Assembly: GCF_018143015.1 (NCBI RefSeq)
Contig: NC_054748.1
Coordinates: forward strand, 18,376,225-18,440,224
DNA length: 64,000 bases
Source of the DNA: Lytechinus variegatus
Taxonomy: Eukaryota; Echinodermata; Echinoidea; Temnopleuroida; Toxopneustidae
Reading direction: 5' to 3'
Shown: in pieces, positions 24,853 through 36,139 of the stretch
Layout: the number at the start of each line of letters is the position of its first letter
Numbering within the stretch: position 1 is the stretch's first letter
Notes under the pieces: model-generated
Database searches by the model: none
The model's input: only the letters and a program-made list of their open reading frames with translations
Told to the model about the DNA's origin: nothing
Translations under genes and position numbers: made by a program

Positions 24853-27800
24853 TCAACTAAATAAGGCTCTAGTCCTCTTGAAATGTGCTGTGCCGCCCTC
24901 ACTTGACATTCTCCTTACAGCTTCCCGTATGTGTTTAGGCTGTAGAGGGGGTACATCACCCCACTGTTCCATGACGTCCAGAGCATGTTCAACGATCTCT
25001 CCGACATACACCTTGGCAATACCTGACATAGCAATCACAACGTTCTGCGACACAGAGCTTCCTGTGATGGACTGCATGAAGCGTTTGATGGCAGCTTTCG
25101 GAAACGACGATCGTCGGAACATCTCGTAACGGTTGAGTTGTTCCTCTGAGAAGGCCGAGACAAGAATTCTGTAAAATTAAAATCAAAGATATAATAATAT
25201 GGTCCATTTACATAGCGCAGCTACTATAATTGCATATACTCTACTGTGCTTAATACTTGGTATCATATTATTACCACGGCTGTAGCTGAGCCGCCATATA
25301 GGCGCTAAAGCATTCAAGGAATAAAACCTACCAGGTATCCATTCACCTCACCTGGGTTGAGTGCAGCACAATGTGGATAAATTTCTTGCTGAAGGAAATT
25401 ATGCCGTGGCAGTGATTCGAACCCAAGTCCCTCTGACTGAAAGATAAGAGTCGTAACCACTAGACCACGACGCCTCCATATCAATATTAGCGGTAAAATA
25501 AAACACTCGCTGCCTTTAAGACTTCACAGACTTCACAAATCAGCTTATTGATTCAAATCAGAATTCTTTTAACCTTTACTGAATATGCTTTGTACAGAGA
25601 TCATCTGGTACCAGTAGGCACTAAGTTAAAGCTTGGCACGAGAACAATGGGCTGATATGATTATAAACATTGATCATAACATGCAATCAATCTTACAAAT
25701 CAACTATGCTGTTTTGTTACGGGGCCCTGAAAAGCATTAAAACATACAATCTATTGCAGAGGAGGAGTGGGAAAATACTTATCACTCAAGTCTTTTAAAT
25801 GATTTGGTTTACCTTATGTGAAGCACTACATTTACTAGAATTTATATTAAATTTTGTTACATACATTGTTTGCTTGCCTCTCTTATTCCTATTCCAGGGT
25901 TCCCAGCTTTTCAAAATTAGAAAACAAAAAACAAAATTCCCTGATTTTTCCCTGATGAAGTTTAAAAATTTCCTTATAATCATTTAAACCCATTCCCAGT
26001 ATTGCTAGTTTTCGAAGTTGTTGCAGTGAATTACATCAGTATAAGAACAATAATGTAAAACTAATTAGCATCACCATAACCATTTATTCAATGGGTGTTG
26101 TTTTGATATGCAACAAAATATAACAGAGTCTGACTGACTACCATGCTTTCGACTTTTTGGCTGATCAAAATTCCCTGAATTTTCCGTCATTTGAGGTATT
26201 TAAAAAAAATTCCCTGATTTTTCCCTGACAGGAAAAAAGTAAAATAATTTTTCCTGATGGGCTGGGAACCCTGTATACTTCATCAGAATGAAACCTATTT
26301 ATCCTTTTATCATTACATCATGTTCATTTATGTATTATACACACTGAACAGCAAGGATAGCCTTATACCTTGAAACCTATTTATCCTTTTATCATTACAT
26401 CATGTTCATTTATGTATTATACACACTGAACAGCAAGGATAGCCTTATACCTTGGTCACATTTGATCTACGGCGGCCGTACGGCGAGTCGACAACAACCG
26501 TTTTATAAACTTTATTTCAAACCACCTATATAATTGGTACAAGAAAATGTTGAAACGGCTGTTTTCGACTCGCCGTACGGCCGCCGTAGATCAAATGTGA
26601 CCAAGGTATAAAATGAATTGGCTCAATGAATACAGGTATTGGTCAGTGCTGAGGTGATGAATACCCTTTTTATATTCTTTGCATCCACCTTGATCTTTGT
26701 TAACCTTTTTATTCTCCCCTTTGTCATGGATTTGAACAAAAGTATTCATATGATAAAGAATTTAGCGACAGATATATCCATGTCTCAATATTCGCATTAA
26801 ATGTTACATTTTATTCCAAAATCAGGTCGCAGATCAATCGTAAGGAGTGCAGAGGTGGTTGAAGGCCAAGCATATTAGAAGTACACATTTCAGTGACATT
26901 TGTTTTGGAGTTATAACCCTCAATAACTTTCATCTTTATTATTGTGTTGTTTGCAAAATATTTCATTTATTCATGTAAATACAGGAAAATCAGACCCACT
27001 TTTGCTCATTTTATGCTTGATTTGGAAAAAATCGAAACAATGGAGAGAATTATTGCTTTTAAACGTAATTTGATGAACGTGCATAAAAAATTGAATATTT
27101 TGTTTCCAAAATGAACCATTTATTTGAATTTGTTTGAAATGTATGATATTTTTAAAATTATGATGTATCTGTGCATGTGGTACTTGTGTATAGAATGAGT
27201 TGAGAAAAAAATCTTGAAAAAAAAAAGAAAATGTGCAGACAACCTGAGAAGTAAACAATATGCTAGTAGACCATGTGGATACAAACAACTGCACTTACTG
27301 CATTTTTTGTCTTTCTTCTGCATCAAGTCTTGCTTTCTTGCGGTAGGCCTCCTTGACTGGATCAACTGGAGCCGCTGGAGTCTCTTCTGAGGGATCCTTG
27401 GAGCCTCCTGGAGCATCTTTCTCCTTGTCTCCTGTATCTCTACCGAGGCTCCCTGATTCTCCTTGCTCTCCTTCTGTATTGATTACAAAGGTCACATGTT
27501 GGAGACGTTAGTCGCTATTCTGAAGTCGGGTTTAGTTTAAAATCTTGTTAAAAATAAAAAAAATTTGTTCAAAGATGGAGAGCAAAATGTTGCACAACCA
27601 TATAATAACATTACACATTTAATTCATCAGTTAGTTCGTTTTACAATAAGATCAATTATAACTTTCTGGGAATAATAACTGAATTAGTTTATTCACCATG
27701 GATTACATAATGAAAGAGCATGATGAACACGAGAATGATTCAATGTTAATAAATTGTTAATATTTTTGGCTTCCCATAATTTTAAAAGAGTGAGAATAAG

Positions 27801-30800
27801 TTAAACTATGGGTAGCCAGATGTGACACAATTTTCAGCGGATTTTCAGTTTATCGGCACATTTATCAAAAACTGTCTGGGAATGATAACAACAGTAGTTA
27901 TCCTGTAATTCAAATCATGAGAAAAGAGCTAAGTAATGTTAGGAAATATAATACATAAAATATTTGTTTACATCATAACCAATGGCTTTCCAATAATTTC
28001 AGTATTGACTTATACCATGGCCTAAGTTAAATCAGAGTGCAGATCCTAAGCCACTCTCTATCATTTCACAAGGAAAGATACTCTACTTACTATCCCATTG
28101 ACTTATTAACTGTTTAGTTGTAGGGCAAAAACACTGGTTATTTAAACACAAAATAATATTCTAAATGGTAGAATTCAGGAGAGGGGGAGTTCAGGAAAAT
28201 GTTATCACTTTTGGTGGTCAAAATCTACATATTTTTTCCTTGTCAGATTTTTGAAAAAAAAAAATTGACCCTTTTTTCCATTCTACCTCTATGGTCGACT
28301 GTTCTTGTCAACAAGAACCACCTGTTTACAAAGAAAGTTCCCCTAAAATACCCCTTTGTGCTTTGTAAACAGCGATTTAAGTCAATTACAGTCTTTATGC
28401 AACTACCGTTATAATGGTAGAAATAATAAGACTGAACGCCATAAAAAAAATACAACCAAGCAGATTACCAGAGCTTCTTCCTTGAAAGATTCTAGAATAA
28501 CCATATCACATCACTTACCAGCACTACCCCCTGACACGCCTTCACCAGCATCTGGTTGCCGTGATGACCCTACATCCTCATGAAGTCTAGGTCTACTAAT
28601 GGAATCCTCTAGACTACCCCCTATACCACTAAAGAGGGGTAATTGTACACCCCCTGTCTCTTCCTCTCCTTCCTCTTTTCCCTCGTTCAATCCATCTTTG
28701 GGTGTTTCTTCTCTCTCCTTTTCATCCTCTTCTTCTTCCTTTCCACTTTCATCATCCAATGTCTCCTAAGATCAGTCATCATGTTAAAAGGAAATTATTA
28801 ATTTCAATGTAAAAATTTAGAGCTGTCAAGTTGTCAACCTTGTGCAACCACAAAAAAAATCATTGTTATAAAAAAGAATTTCCAAGAAAAAGTTTCCTTT
28901 TTTTTATTATGATGTTTATGTAATGCCTCAGCAACTTTGTAAACTCATCGCAATTCGGCTTTGGCTCTATCTATATATTAATCTATCTATTTTTCTATCT
29001 ATCTATCTATTTATATATCTACATGTATGTATGTATCTTTCTGTCTAATCTATCTATCTATATATTTATATATCTACATGTATGTATGTATCTTTCTGTC
29101 TAATCTATCTATCTATATATTTATATATCTACATGTATGTATGTATCTTTCTGTCTAATCTATCTATCTAGGTAATTTGTAAACACAAACCTTAACACAA
29201 GACAAATGCCACTTGTGGTAAAAAAATATCAAATGTGTTTAACAGGATGCAATATAACTGCTACCAAAGACAGTGTTTGAATTATATGATATGTGCAAAA
29301 TGATTCTGGTAGATTTTGGTGATCCAACATTACTTCAAATTTGACTGCAAGACCTACGCTAGTGATTATTAAGATGATGGCAATAACGATAATGATGATC
29401 ATTATGGTAATGATGGTGATGATAATGGGGATGATGATGATGATGCACAACATTTGTACAGTGCGTCCCAGAATAAACGAAACCGAGATTTAGCGATCAT
29501 TTATCATAACTTAATCATAAATAGAATAGACAAATGACCTACCAATTGAAAGCTTAGAATCTCCTCTTTCATCTGATATTACTTAGGTTATTTCTTATTC
29601 ACGCATGAGTGAGCAAAAACAATTTGAAGAAAGGATACCAAAAACTCATTTGGCGGGGGTATCTGGGTTTCAAAAAGAAAACCACATTTCTGAAAAGTTC
29701 AATATCTGCTCTTTAATTTGGTACCTAAATTACAGAAAATGGTCAAGAAATAAAAAAGTTCTGGGGTGGTATTCTGAGATCCATTTTATCTCAGATAAAA
29801 TATTTCATCTCCGTTAAAATCAGTGAGATAAAATGCCCATAAAATCTCTCCAAGTTGGTATTCTGAGAACCATTTTATCTTCATTTTATCTCTGTAAGAC
29901 ACACCTACTTTTTAATCAATATCCAATTAGAAACACGCTTTTATAGCTCTTTCGTGTCAGTCAACCAATGGAAATCCATTCCACAAAGAGGTGTGGCAAA
30001 GGGGTGAGATTGCGTCAATTTTTGACTTCAAATACGCTTGCACTATACGCTCGCACGTCTTTACAGAGATTTCTTTTTAACAAAAAGGACAATGCTCTCA
30101 TCTTTTTTTCGAGGTCTGTATCGCATCTTTTCAAGCATCATTTCAAAGACAAGTCTTATGAAATACTTTCTTATTGTACAGGAATAACGTTAAGGTGTTA
30201 TTCTTAATAAATGTATAATTTTTCTTCATTTTCATGTCAACATTTGGGGTTAATTCACCAAGAAATATTGGTGAAATCAACGTCGCGGAAATAAAATAGC
30301 CCCTTCCCTCTTTTAAGTTTATTTTTTTCTTCAAACTATCTTGGGCGCAAGCACATCATCTGCGTTGCAATACCCAGATACGCGATGCCTTTGTCTACGC
30401 AGGCACTGTTTTGTTGCGTATCATTAAAAGTTACGCAAGATAAAATTGTAAATATTATCTGAGAGATAAAATGTCATCTCAGAATACAAATTTCATTTTG
30501 AGAGATAAAATAAAATATTTTAAAGATAAAATGACCTCAGAATACCACCCCTGGTCATTTGAAATAAGGCTTGTATTTCCATAATTTCATGAGATAAACG
30601 TGTTTTCACCGGTTTCCCAAAGAAGCTTTTGCATGGTGAACAAAAGATTTAATGCATGGCTGATCGTCAACAAAACAGAGTGTCGAGTGAGTTTGAAAGC
30701 CAGCCTGGAGAACCTCTTCATTTTATGAAATTATTGAAATTCAAGCCTTATTTCAAATGACCAGAACTTTGTTATTTCTCGACCATTTTCTGTAATTTAG

Positions 30801-32981
30801 GTATAATAATCTAAGTAATCTAAGTAATATCAAATGAAAGAGAAGATTCTAAGCTTTAAATTGGTAGGTCATTTGTCTATTTTATTTATGATTAAGTAAT
30901 GATAAATGATCGCTAAATTTTCTGGGACGCACTGTATAATGCCATATATCTGTCAAAGACATTCAAAGGCGCAGTTTGGAGGAGCCAGCCAATCTGGGTC
31001 TTGATTTAATTTAAGTTGATAATGACGGTGTAAAAGATAATGATGAACATGAAAATGATGATGATGATGTTAACGAAGATGATGATGATGAAGATGATAA
31101 TAACAGTGAGAGAAATAGTATCAAGCAATCATAAAAAATCCCCCCCTAGATGTAAAGAGTGTATCTGACCTGTTCTTGCATCTTTGGAGTTGAAGGGCTG
31201 GTAGTATTCTCCTGTGAGATCCCATCCACTGATACACTACTAGCAGGAGACAATGGTGGGGAGGATGAGATAGAAAGATTCTCATCATCATCATTGGTCT
31301 TAGAACGTTTTACTGGTGGTTCATCATCCTCTTCATCTTGTTCCTCTGTAACAGGTGATGGGAGGAGGGCAAATCATCAAACAATAGTATAACAGACAGC
31401 CCACGTTTTATACACCTGGGGGCATTTCATATAAAGTTAATAGTGACTTTCAGAACTGGTGATCCTTTCTTGTAGTAAATGATATTCAACATTAAATTTT
31501 CATAAATTAGTGATTATTTAGCACAAAAGAAAGGTTCACCAGCCATTCTTAAAGTCACCCTTAGCTTACAAACAACTTTCTGAAACACCCACCTGCACTG
31601 CAATAAAACTTCATATATAACCTAACAGTATGTGACAGTTCCACACATACATAGACAACCAGTGCCGCACAGAATCATTGTTAGCCTAACAGAGCACTAA
31701 CTGGAAGCCTAGTCCCATCTTTCGGATTGTGAAGTTAAAACATTTATTTCAATGTGTAAGTAATGCACTGTTGTAACATAAGACATCGCTGCCACATTAC
31801 CAGTTGTAAAAGGGCCTCTGTTAACGCATTGTTAGCGCTAACAGCGTTTCTGTGCGGTCAGTACAGTACGTTTATCTTCAGCATCTTCTTGAAGCAGCAC
31901 TTGCACTGAAAGGGGCCATCAAACAATAAAACAGTCAGCAAATAGTATAACAGTATGTATTTGGGAGTCACAGTCATTTAAAAAAATATGATTTTGCATA
32001 AGTTTTCCTTTATGAGGAAGACAAAGAAACATGGATAAAACCTCCAGCTCAACAAAGTAAGATTTAGAATGTAAATAATGTTTTGTCGATTTCTCAGCAG
32101 GATATTAGAGCATTTTAGATTAAATGCCTTGCTCACGGGCATAGGTGCCGCGGCCGGAATTGAACCCCAGAATGTCAATGTGTAGCCAGGCGTCTTAGAC
32201 CACTCAGCCACGTCACCTCCATAGTTATTTTCAATAACTATCCGAGTTGATTTTTGTTCAAAGTTTGATTTAATAGGGCCATGGGGAAATGCACTCCCTG
32301 CCTTACGGGCCTGGAAGCTCTTGTTTCACTCTGGTGTAATCTAAGCCCTATTTTTTGCAGTACTTGACATATTAAAGATAAAACGTTTCCTAGAAAAGGT
32401 AACCAGATATATGTTAACTTATATCTTAACTTAATTAACAGCTTTCATACAAAACTTCTTAGCACCTAAGAATATATTTCGGTCGTGGTATTTCTGACTA
32501 ACCTGTATCTTTAGAATCTTGTCGTTTCTGACTAACCTGTATCTTTAGAATCTTGTCCTTTCTGACTAACCTGTATCTTTAGAATCTTGTCCTTTCTGAC
32601 TAACCTGTATCTTTAGAATCTTGTCCTTTCTAACCTGTATCTTTAGAATCTTGTCCTTTCTGACTAACCTGTATCTTTATAATCTTGTCGTTTCTGACTA
32701 ACCTGTATCTTTAGAATCCTGTCGTTTCTGACTAACCTGTATCTTTAGAATCTTGTCATTTCTGACTAACCTGTATCTTTAGAATCTTGTCGTTCTCCAG
32801 GGGATGTTGCAGCAATCGCTTCACCATCATCATCTGAAGATGACAGGTCACTAGATGATAGATAGAGGTCATCATAATGTTCCATCTTGGCTGGTGGAGC
32901 TGGAGGCTTTATCTCTTCTTCTTCCTCCTCCTCATCATCATCATCCTTTGTCCATTCATAGTCGTCATCTCGGCTGGCCAT
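24853..32981 (-). CDS. TAF11: Transcription initiation factor TFIID subunit 11 (TAF11), 5 coding exons
   Basis: Exons in transcript order: 32981-32771, 31345-31170, 28765-28519, 27473-27299, 25168-24853; all GT-AG with matching phases; 374 aa, stop TGA. TAF11 pairs with TAF13 through a histone fold inside TFIID, which binds core promoters for RNA polymerase II. The last exon holds the family signature: [54 protein letters not shown] and [14 protein letters not shown] (residues about 271-360). Residues 1-269 are acidic and low in complexity, with Asp/Glu runs in exon 1, a PPVKRSKTN stretch in exon 2, and Glu-rich sequence in exon 3. Human TAF11 is about 211 aa, so the N-terminus here is longer. 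Exons 2-4 rest on phase agreement and composition. The donor of exon 1 lies in a tandem array of copies of itself (32491-32796). Confidence 0.92.
25262..25478 (-). mobile_element. tRNA-derived SINE
   Basis: On the minus strand a tRNA-like head at 25478-25398 has an A-box-like TGGTCTAGTGG and a B-box GGTTCGAATC, the internal promoter of RNA polymerase III. A body shared with 24520-24668 follows. It lies just upstream of TAF11's last exon, inside intron 4. It is not a tRNA gene because the stems do not close and the body continues past it. Confidence 0.78.
25895..26273. mobile_element. MITE, CAGGGTTCCCAGC family, copy 1
   Basis: Ends CAGGGTTCCCAGC and GCTGGGAACCCTG are inverted. Inside are AATTCCCTGATTTTTCCCTG and TTTTGATATGCAACAAAATA, shared with copy 2 at 33057-33421. 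Flanks TATTC and TATAC suggest a 5-bp target duplication with one mismatch. It lies in TAF11 intron 4. Confidence 0.85.
26289..26455. repeat. 82-bp tandem duplication
   Basis: Two head-to-tail copies starting at 26291 and 26373, each running from AAACCTATTTATCC to CCTTATACCTTG. The repeat end overlaps the first bases of the inverted-repeat element that follows. Confidence 0.9.
26446..26610. mobile_element. 165-bp MITE with perfect 46-bp inverted repeats
   Basis: The left end, TATACCTTGGTCACATTTGA onward through CGGCGGCCGTACGGCGAG, is matched base for base by its complement at the right end (46 bp). The spacer is about 70 bp. Perfect arms imply a recent insertion or a gene-conversion event. 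TATA at both edges is consistent with a TA-type target. Confidence 0.88.
27514..28053. mobile_element. MITE, GTATTCTGAAGTC family, diverged copy 3
   Basis: Left end CTATTCTGAAGTCGGGTTTA. The right half, read in reverse, has ATTTAACTTAGGCCATGGTA and AATTATTGGAAAGCCA as in the other copies. It lies in TAF11 intron 3. Confidence 0.6.
28970..29172. repeat. TCTA microsatellite with a 55-bp higher-order repeat
   Basis: TATC/TCTA repeats contain a 55-bp unit including TATCTACATGTATGTATGTA present three times, at 29011, 29066 and 29121. It is in TAF11 intron 2. Confidence 0.9.
29459..30934. mobile_element. Tc1/mariner-like MITE (CAGTGCGTCCCAGAA ends) split by another element
   Basis: Long inverted arms start CAGTGCGTCCCAGAA and end TTCTGGGACGCACTG, with TA on both outer sides (29457-29458 and 30935-30936), the target used by Tc1/mariner elements. 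The arms extend for several hundred bases (for example CAAATGACCTACCAATTGAA and its complement). It carries no transposase and is interrupted at 29764-30550. It lies in TAF11 intron 2. Confidence 0.85.
29764..30550. mobile_element. MITE with GGGTGGTATTCTGAG ends, nested in another element
   Basis: Inverted ends GGGTGGTATTCTGAG and CTCAGAATACCACCC, flanked by a 3-bp duplication CTG (29761-29763 and 30551-30553). Removing it restores TTCTGGTCATTTGAAATAAG, which matches the other arm of the host element. The end sequence resembles the GTATTCTGAAGTC family, so they may share a transposase source. Confidence 0.85.
31418..31593. mobile_element. MITE, GGTGGGTGTTTCATAAAG family, diverged copy
   Basis: Shares AACTGGTGATCCTTTCTTG and the right end TTCTGAAACACCCACC with 14002-14178. 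It lies in TAF11 intron 1. Confidence 0.7.
31980..32221 (-). mobile_element. tRNA-Leu-like SINE
   Basis: On the minus strand a head starting at 32221 reads GACGTGGCTGAGTGGTCTAA (A-box) and later GGGGTTCAATTCC (B-box), resembling tRNA-Leu. A non-tRNA body down to about 31980 follows. It lies in TAF11 intron 1. Confidence 0.75.
32491..32796 (-). repeat. 34-bp tandem array duplicating the exon-1 end and 5' splice site of TAF11
   Basis: Nine units start at 32494, 32528, 32562, 32596, about 32630 (short, 30 bp), 32660, 32694, 32728 and 32762. On the minus strand each unit holds GACAAGATTCTAAAGATACA, then G|GTTAGTCAGAAA, meaning the last 21 bases of exon 1 plus the donor and the start of the intron. 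The exon-proximal unit carries the donor used in the gene model (32770-32769). The others lie in the intron as identical potential donors. Confidence 0.93.
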
Positions 32982-33056
32982 CTTTACAATCCCAATCTAC
33001 ATTTCAATGAAATCATTACAAGATGCAAAGTGGCATTAGATTAGAGTTTACCTAGA

Positions 33057-33421
33057 CAGGGTACCCAGCTTGTCAAGAAAACTAAATTCCCTGATGAAGT
33101 TGAAAAATTCCCTGATAATCATTCAAACCCATTCCCATTTTCACATGTTTTATAAGTTTTTGCAGTGAATTGGATGTATTTTCAGTATAAAAACAATAAT
33201 GTAAAACTAATTAGTACCACCATAACCAGACATTCCATGGATGTTTTTTTGATATGCAACAAAATATAACAGAGGCTGACTGACTACTGTGCTTTTGACT
33301 TTTGGGCCAACCAAAATTCCCTGATTTTTCTCACATTTGAGTAATATTTCCCTGATTTAAGGTATTTTTAAAATCATAATCCATGATTTTTTCCCTGACT
33401 GGAAAAAAGATGGAAACCCTG
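33057..33421. mobile_element. MITE, CAGGGTTCCCAGC family, copy 2
   Basis: Left end CAGGGTACCCAGC, right end GGAAACCCTG, and an interior like copy 1. A perfect 5-bp duplication CTAGA flanks it on both sides. It lies just upstream of TAF11 exon 1. Confidence 0.85.
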
Positions 33422-33989
33422 CTAGATCTAATTCAAAGTCTCAATATTCTTCTAATTATCCTAAATTCTTGTTAACACTTTCCATACATCAAATTGGATT
33501 CAGATCTAAAAAAAGAACACTAGCAGTGCAAACTCTCACCTTAAACCTCATCTTCAATATACTGACTATTTTAATTCAAAATAACTACTCTAGATCAAGT
33601 TGTATTCCCACTAAATATGAATGTCTATATACATACACTGGAATTCACTAAGCAAAATGCTGAAATTTTTTTCAAAATCTAATTACAAATAATAGACTTA
33701 AATTGAATAAAGTTAAGCAATATTTAATGAAAACAGTTATATGCATGTCATCAATATTCATTAGGCGGGCTAATACTAGTTTAACATTACCACTTTCTTT
33801 TTTCTTATCTTATTTCATGAAATCATAATTATTAATTTTTTCATACTTGTGTGAATGAACGTCTTCCTTATAATATCATAAAATAAGTTGCTGCATTGAA
33901 AATTTAGACCTAGACTATATGTATTAAATCAGTTGTCAATCCAATTTGTTTAGTTCTTAGAAGACAAAAATTGAATCAACATAATTATT

Positions 33990-35909
33990 AGGTGATCTGT
34001 CAAATTTGACAGATCACCTCTTATGTTTCTACGAATTTTCTTTTTTATTTATTTCTTTATTCTTTTTATTTATTTTTCTTTTTCCACCCTTTTCTTGTTC
34101 CACCAAAATCATCAAAACTATTCAATCAATTTTCATCAAAATATTATCAAATGAGGACAATTATCATGCAATGTGTACGAAACAAGTTTACCGTCAAACG
34201 GTCATCGTGACGTCATCTACGCGCCATTTTGTAAAATCACATTATCAACAATATCTCAATTATCAATCATCAAAAATTAACAATATTAACATCAAATTAA
34301 CTTCAGATCAAGAGTCAACTGTCCGTGTCATCAAAGGTCATTTTACAGGTCACGACGCGCATGTACGCGCGCGTCAAAATTTTAAAATGCTCAAAATCAC
34401 TTTTTGATCAAAGTAGAGTACGAATCAGGTCATTCTAAGCATTTCAGGAATTTGCGCGCTCACAGGTTTTCGCGCGCGTTTACGCGCGTAACGTCCTTAC
34501 GCAACGCACAACTGCACTTTATTTTACATCAATGCATTCTTTATGAAATTTCCAATAATTTGATATCTTAACCGACCTTCTACGACCAGTAATAAAGGAA
34601 TGCGCATCCGTCAAAGTTTGAATTACGCGCGCAAGCGCGCGTTCACAATAGGCCAAAAATGTGCAAAAACATGCTTTTACAAAATTCTGTATAACTCTTC
34701 ATATAGTCCGTTGACCCCCAAATTTTCTTTTATATTTGGATAGAGTAGGACTTGTAGATGTGATTTCATGTCACATTTGACAATACATTTTATCATAACG
34801 TCTTCAAATTGGCGTCAAAACTAACATTTTCAATTTTTGTTTTATGACGTTTCAATAATTTTGCAAATATGACTATAACTCCGTAATCATTGGTCGTTTT
34901 TCGCCCGGTTTTCGACATATTGTAGTTGGTTATGTATTCTTCCATATTATGTACATTTTTTATCAATTTGAGCAGGAGATCATCATGAATATTAGCAATG
35001 TATAGAAGTATATTATTATGATAAAACTTTCACTTGAAAAATTCAATTTGAGGTTATATTTTATCGTTGCCTTGCAAGTGTATGGCAGTTACTATGGTCT
35101 GATGGTAAGTGCTCTGCCTTCTAATGCAAGGGACCCTGGTTCGAAACCCATCAGGATCTATTTTTTTTATTTATGAATTTTTTTCTCATATTGCGTGTAA
35201 CCCTTACAAGCCAGTTCAGATTTCCATTCTGTGCATGATAAGAAGAAGTTCATTCGTACTAAAATGACATGATTGTTTTATATTTAATGAGACATTAGTA
35301 ACAACCCTGATGTCTTGATTATTCTTTTGAATTGTGTGTTTCATTACATACATGCAAACAACAATGCGTGCACTAGCAACTGGCATGTCACAGTTGGCCA
35401 AGTATTGTTAAATGAACATGCTAACGCATTCCAAGAAGAAATGCAACTAATACCTCCTTCAGTGTTCATTGCTTTGCGATTCTATTCACCTGGTCTATGC
35501 AATTTCTCAATCCTACTATGTAAGGTATTCTGGCATATCTTGCAATGAAATCTACCTATCATTATATAAGAAATGAAAAGTCCTTTGGATCTTGATTTAA
35601 ATTTTTCAAAACTGGATTCAACATTTATTTCTAGCGTTTCGTCAACACTGTGCTCACTAATTCGTGTCGTCACTTGCAAAATTGGAATTTACATTTCTTA
35701 GAATAAGAAGATCTGTTTATACAACCTTCTTTTTCAGTGTCGTTCAACAGTATTCAACATGTCTTTTCATGAATAAAACTACCCTATCATCATTATGGTC
35801 ATATTGATCTGCATTGACATATCATGATAACAAAATTAGATCGTGATCATGATCATAAGATTCACAGACAGATCACCTAATTCGTCCGTAAGACGAATTA
35901 AAATTCTAG
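33990..35909 (+). mobile_element. Candidate non-autonomous Helitron-like element
   Basis: It starts with a perfect 30-bp palindrome (AGGTGATCTGTCAAA and its complement, 33990-34019). A third copy of the arm, GACAGATCACCT, lies near the other end (35867-35878). Next comes a hairpin (AATTCGTC, loop CGTAA, GACGAATT; 35879-35899), then CTAG at 35906-35909 followed by T. A 3' hairpin shortly before CTRR is the mark of Helitrons, and subterminal inverted repeats occur in the Helentron branch. No Rep/helicase frame is present. CG-rich words such as ACGCGCGC cluster at 34355-34640. Confidence 0.45.
35090..35157 (+). repeat. tRNA-like SINE head
   Basis: TGGTCTGATGGTAAGTGC (A-box-like) and GGTTCGAAACCC (B-box) are spaced as in a tRNA, but the acceptor stem does not close. 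It lies within the Helitron-like candidate. Confidence 0.5.
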
Positions 35910-36139
35910 TTTTGTAATTAAAATACAAAAGAAAGGTGGGGATCATAGGGGATGTGACATCATATTGCTCATTGAATATTCATGAAGACATGCATAGAAC
36001 TGTTTCACCAGATTAATGTACATCTTTAAAATGTTATAACTTTTTTATTATTTGTTCGATTTTGATCAAATTTTCAGTGTTTTTTTTTCTCTGATTTTTA
36101 TCTATCTGGGGAGCGTTTCATAAACAAGTGGAATGCCTC

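Noticed and set aside
25398-25478. Possible tRNA gene
   Set aside because: A- and B-box are present, but stems do not close and a repeat body shared with another copy follows, so it is a SINE.
26971-27294. Minus-strand open frame next to TAF11 exon 4
   Set aside because: It lies in intron 4 past the splice donor at 27298 and has biased Phe/Ile/Lys composition; intronic read-through only.
32145-32221. Possible tRNA-Leu gene
   Set aside because: The head resembles tRNA-Leu but continues into a SINE body, and the acceptor stem is not complete.
32491-32796. CRISPR-like regular repeat
   Set aside because: Units are directly adjacent with no spacers, and the locus is eukaryotic; it is a tandem array.
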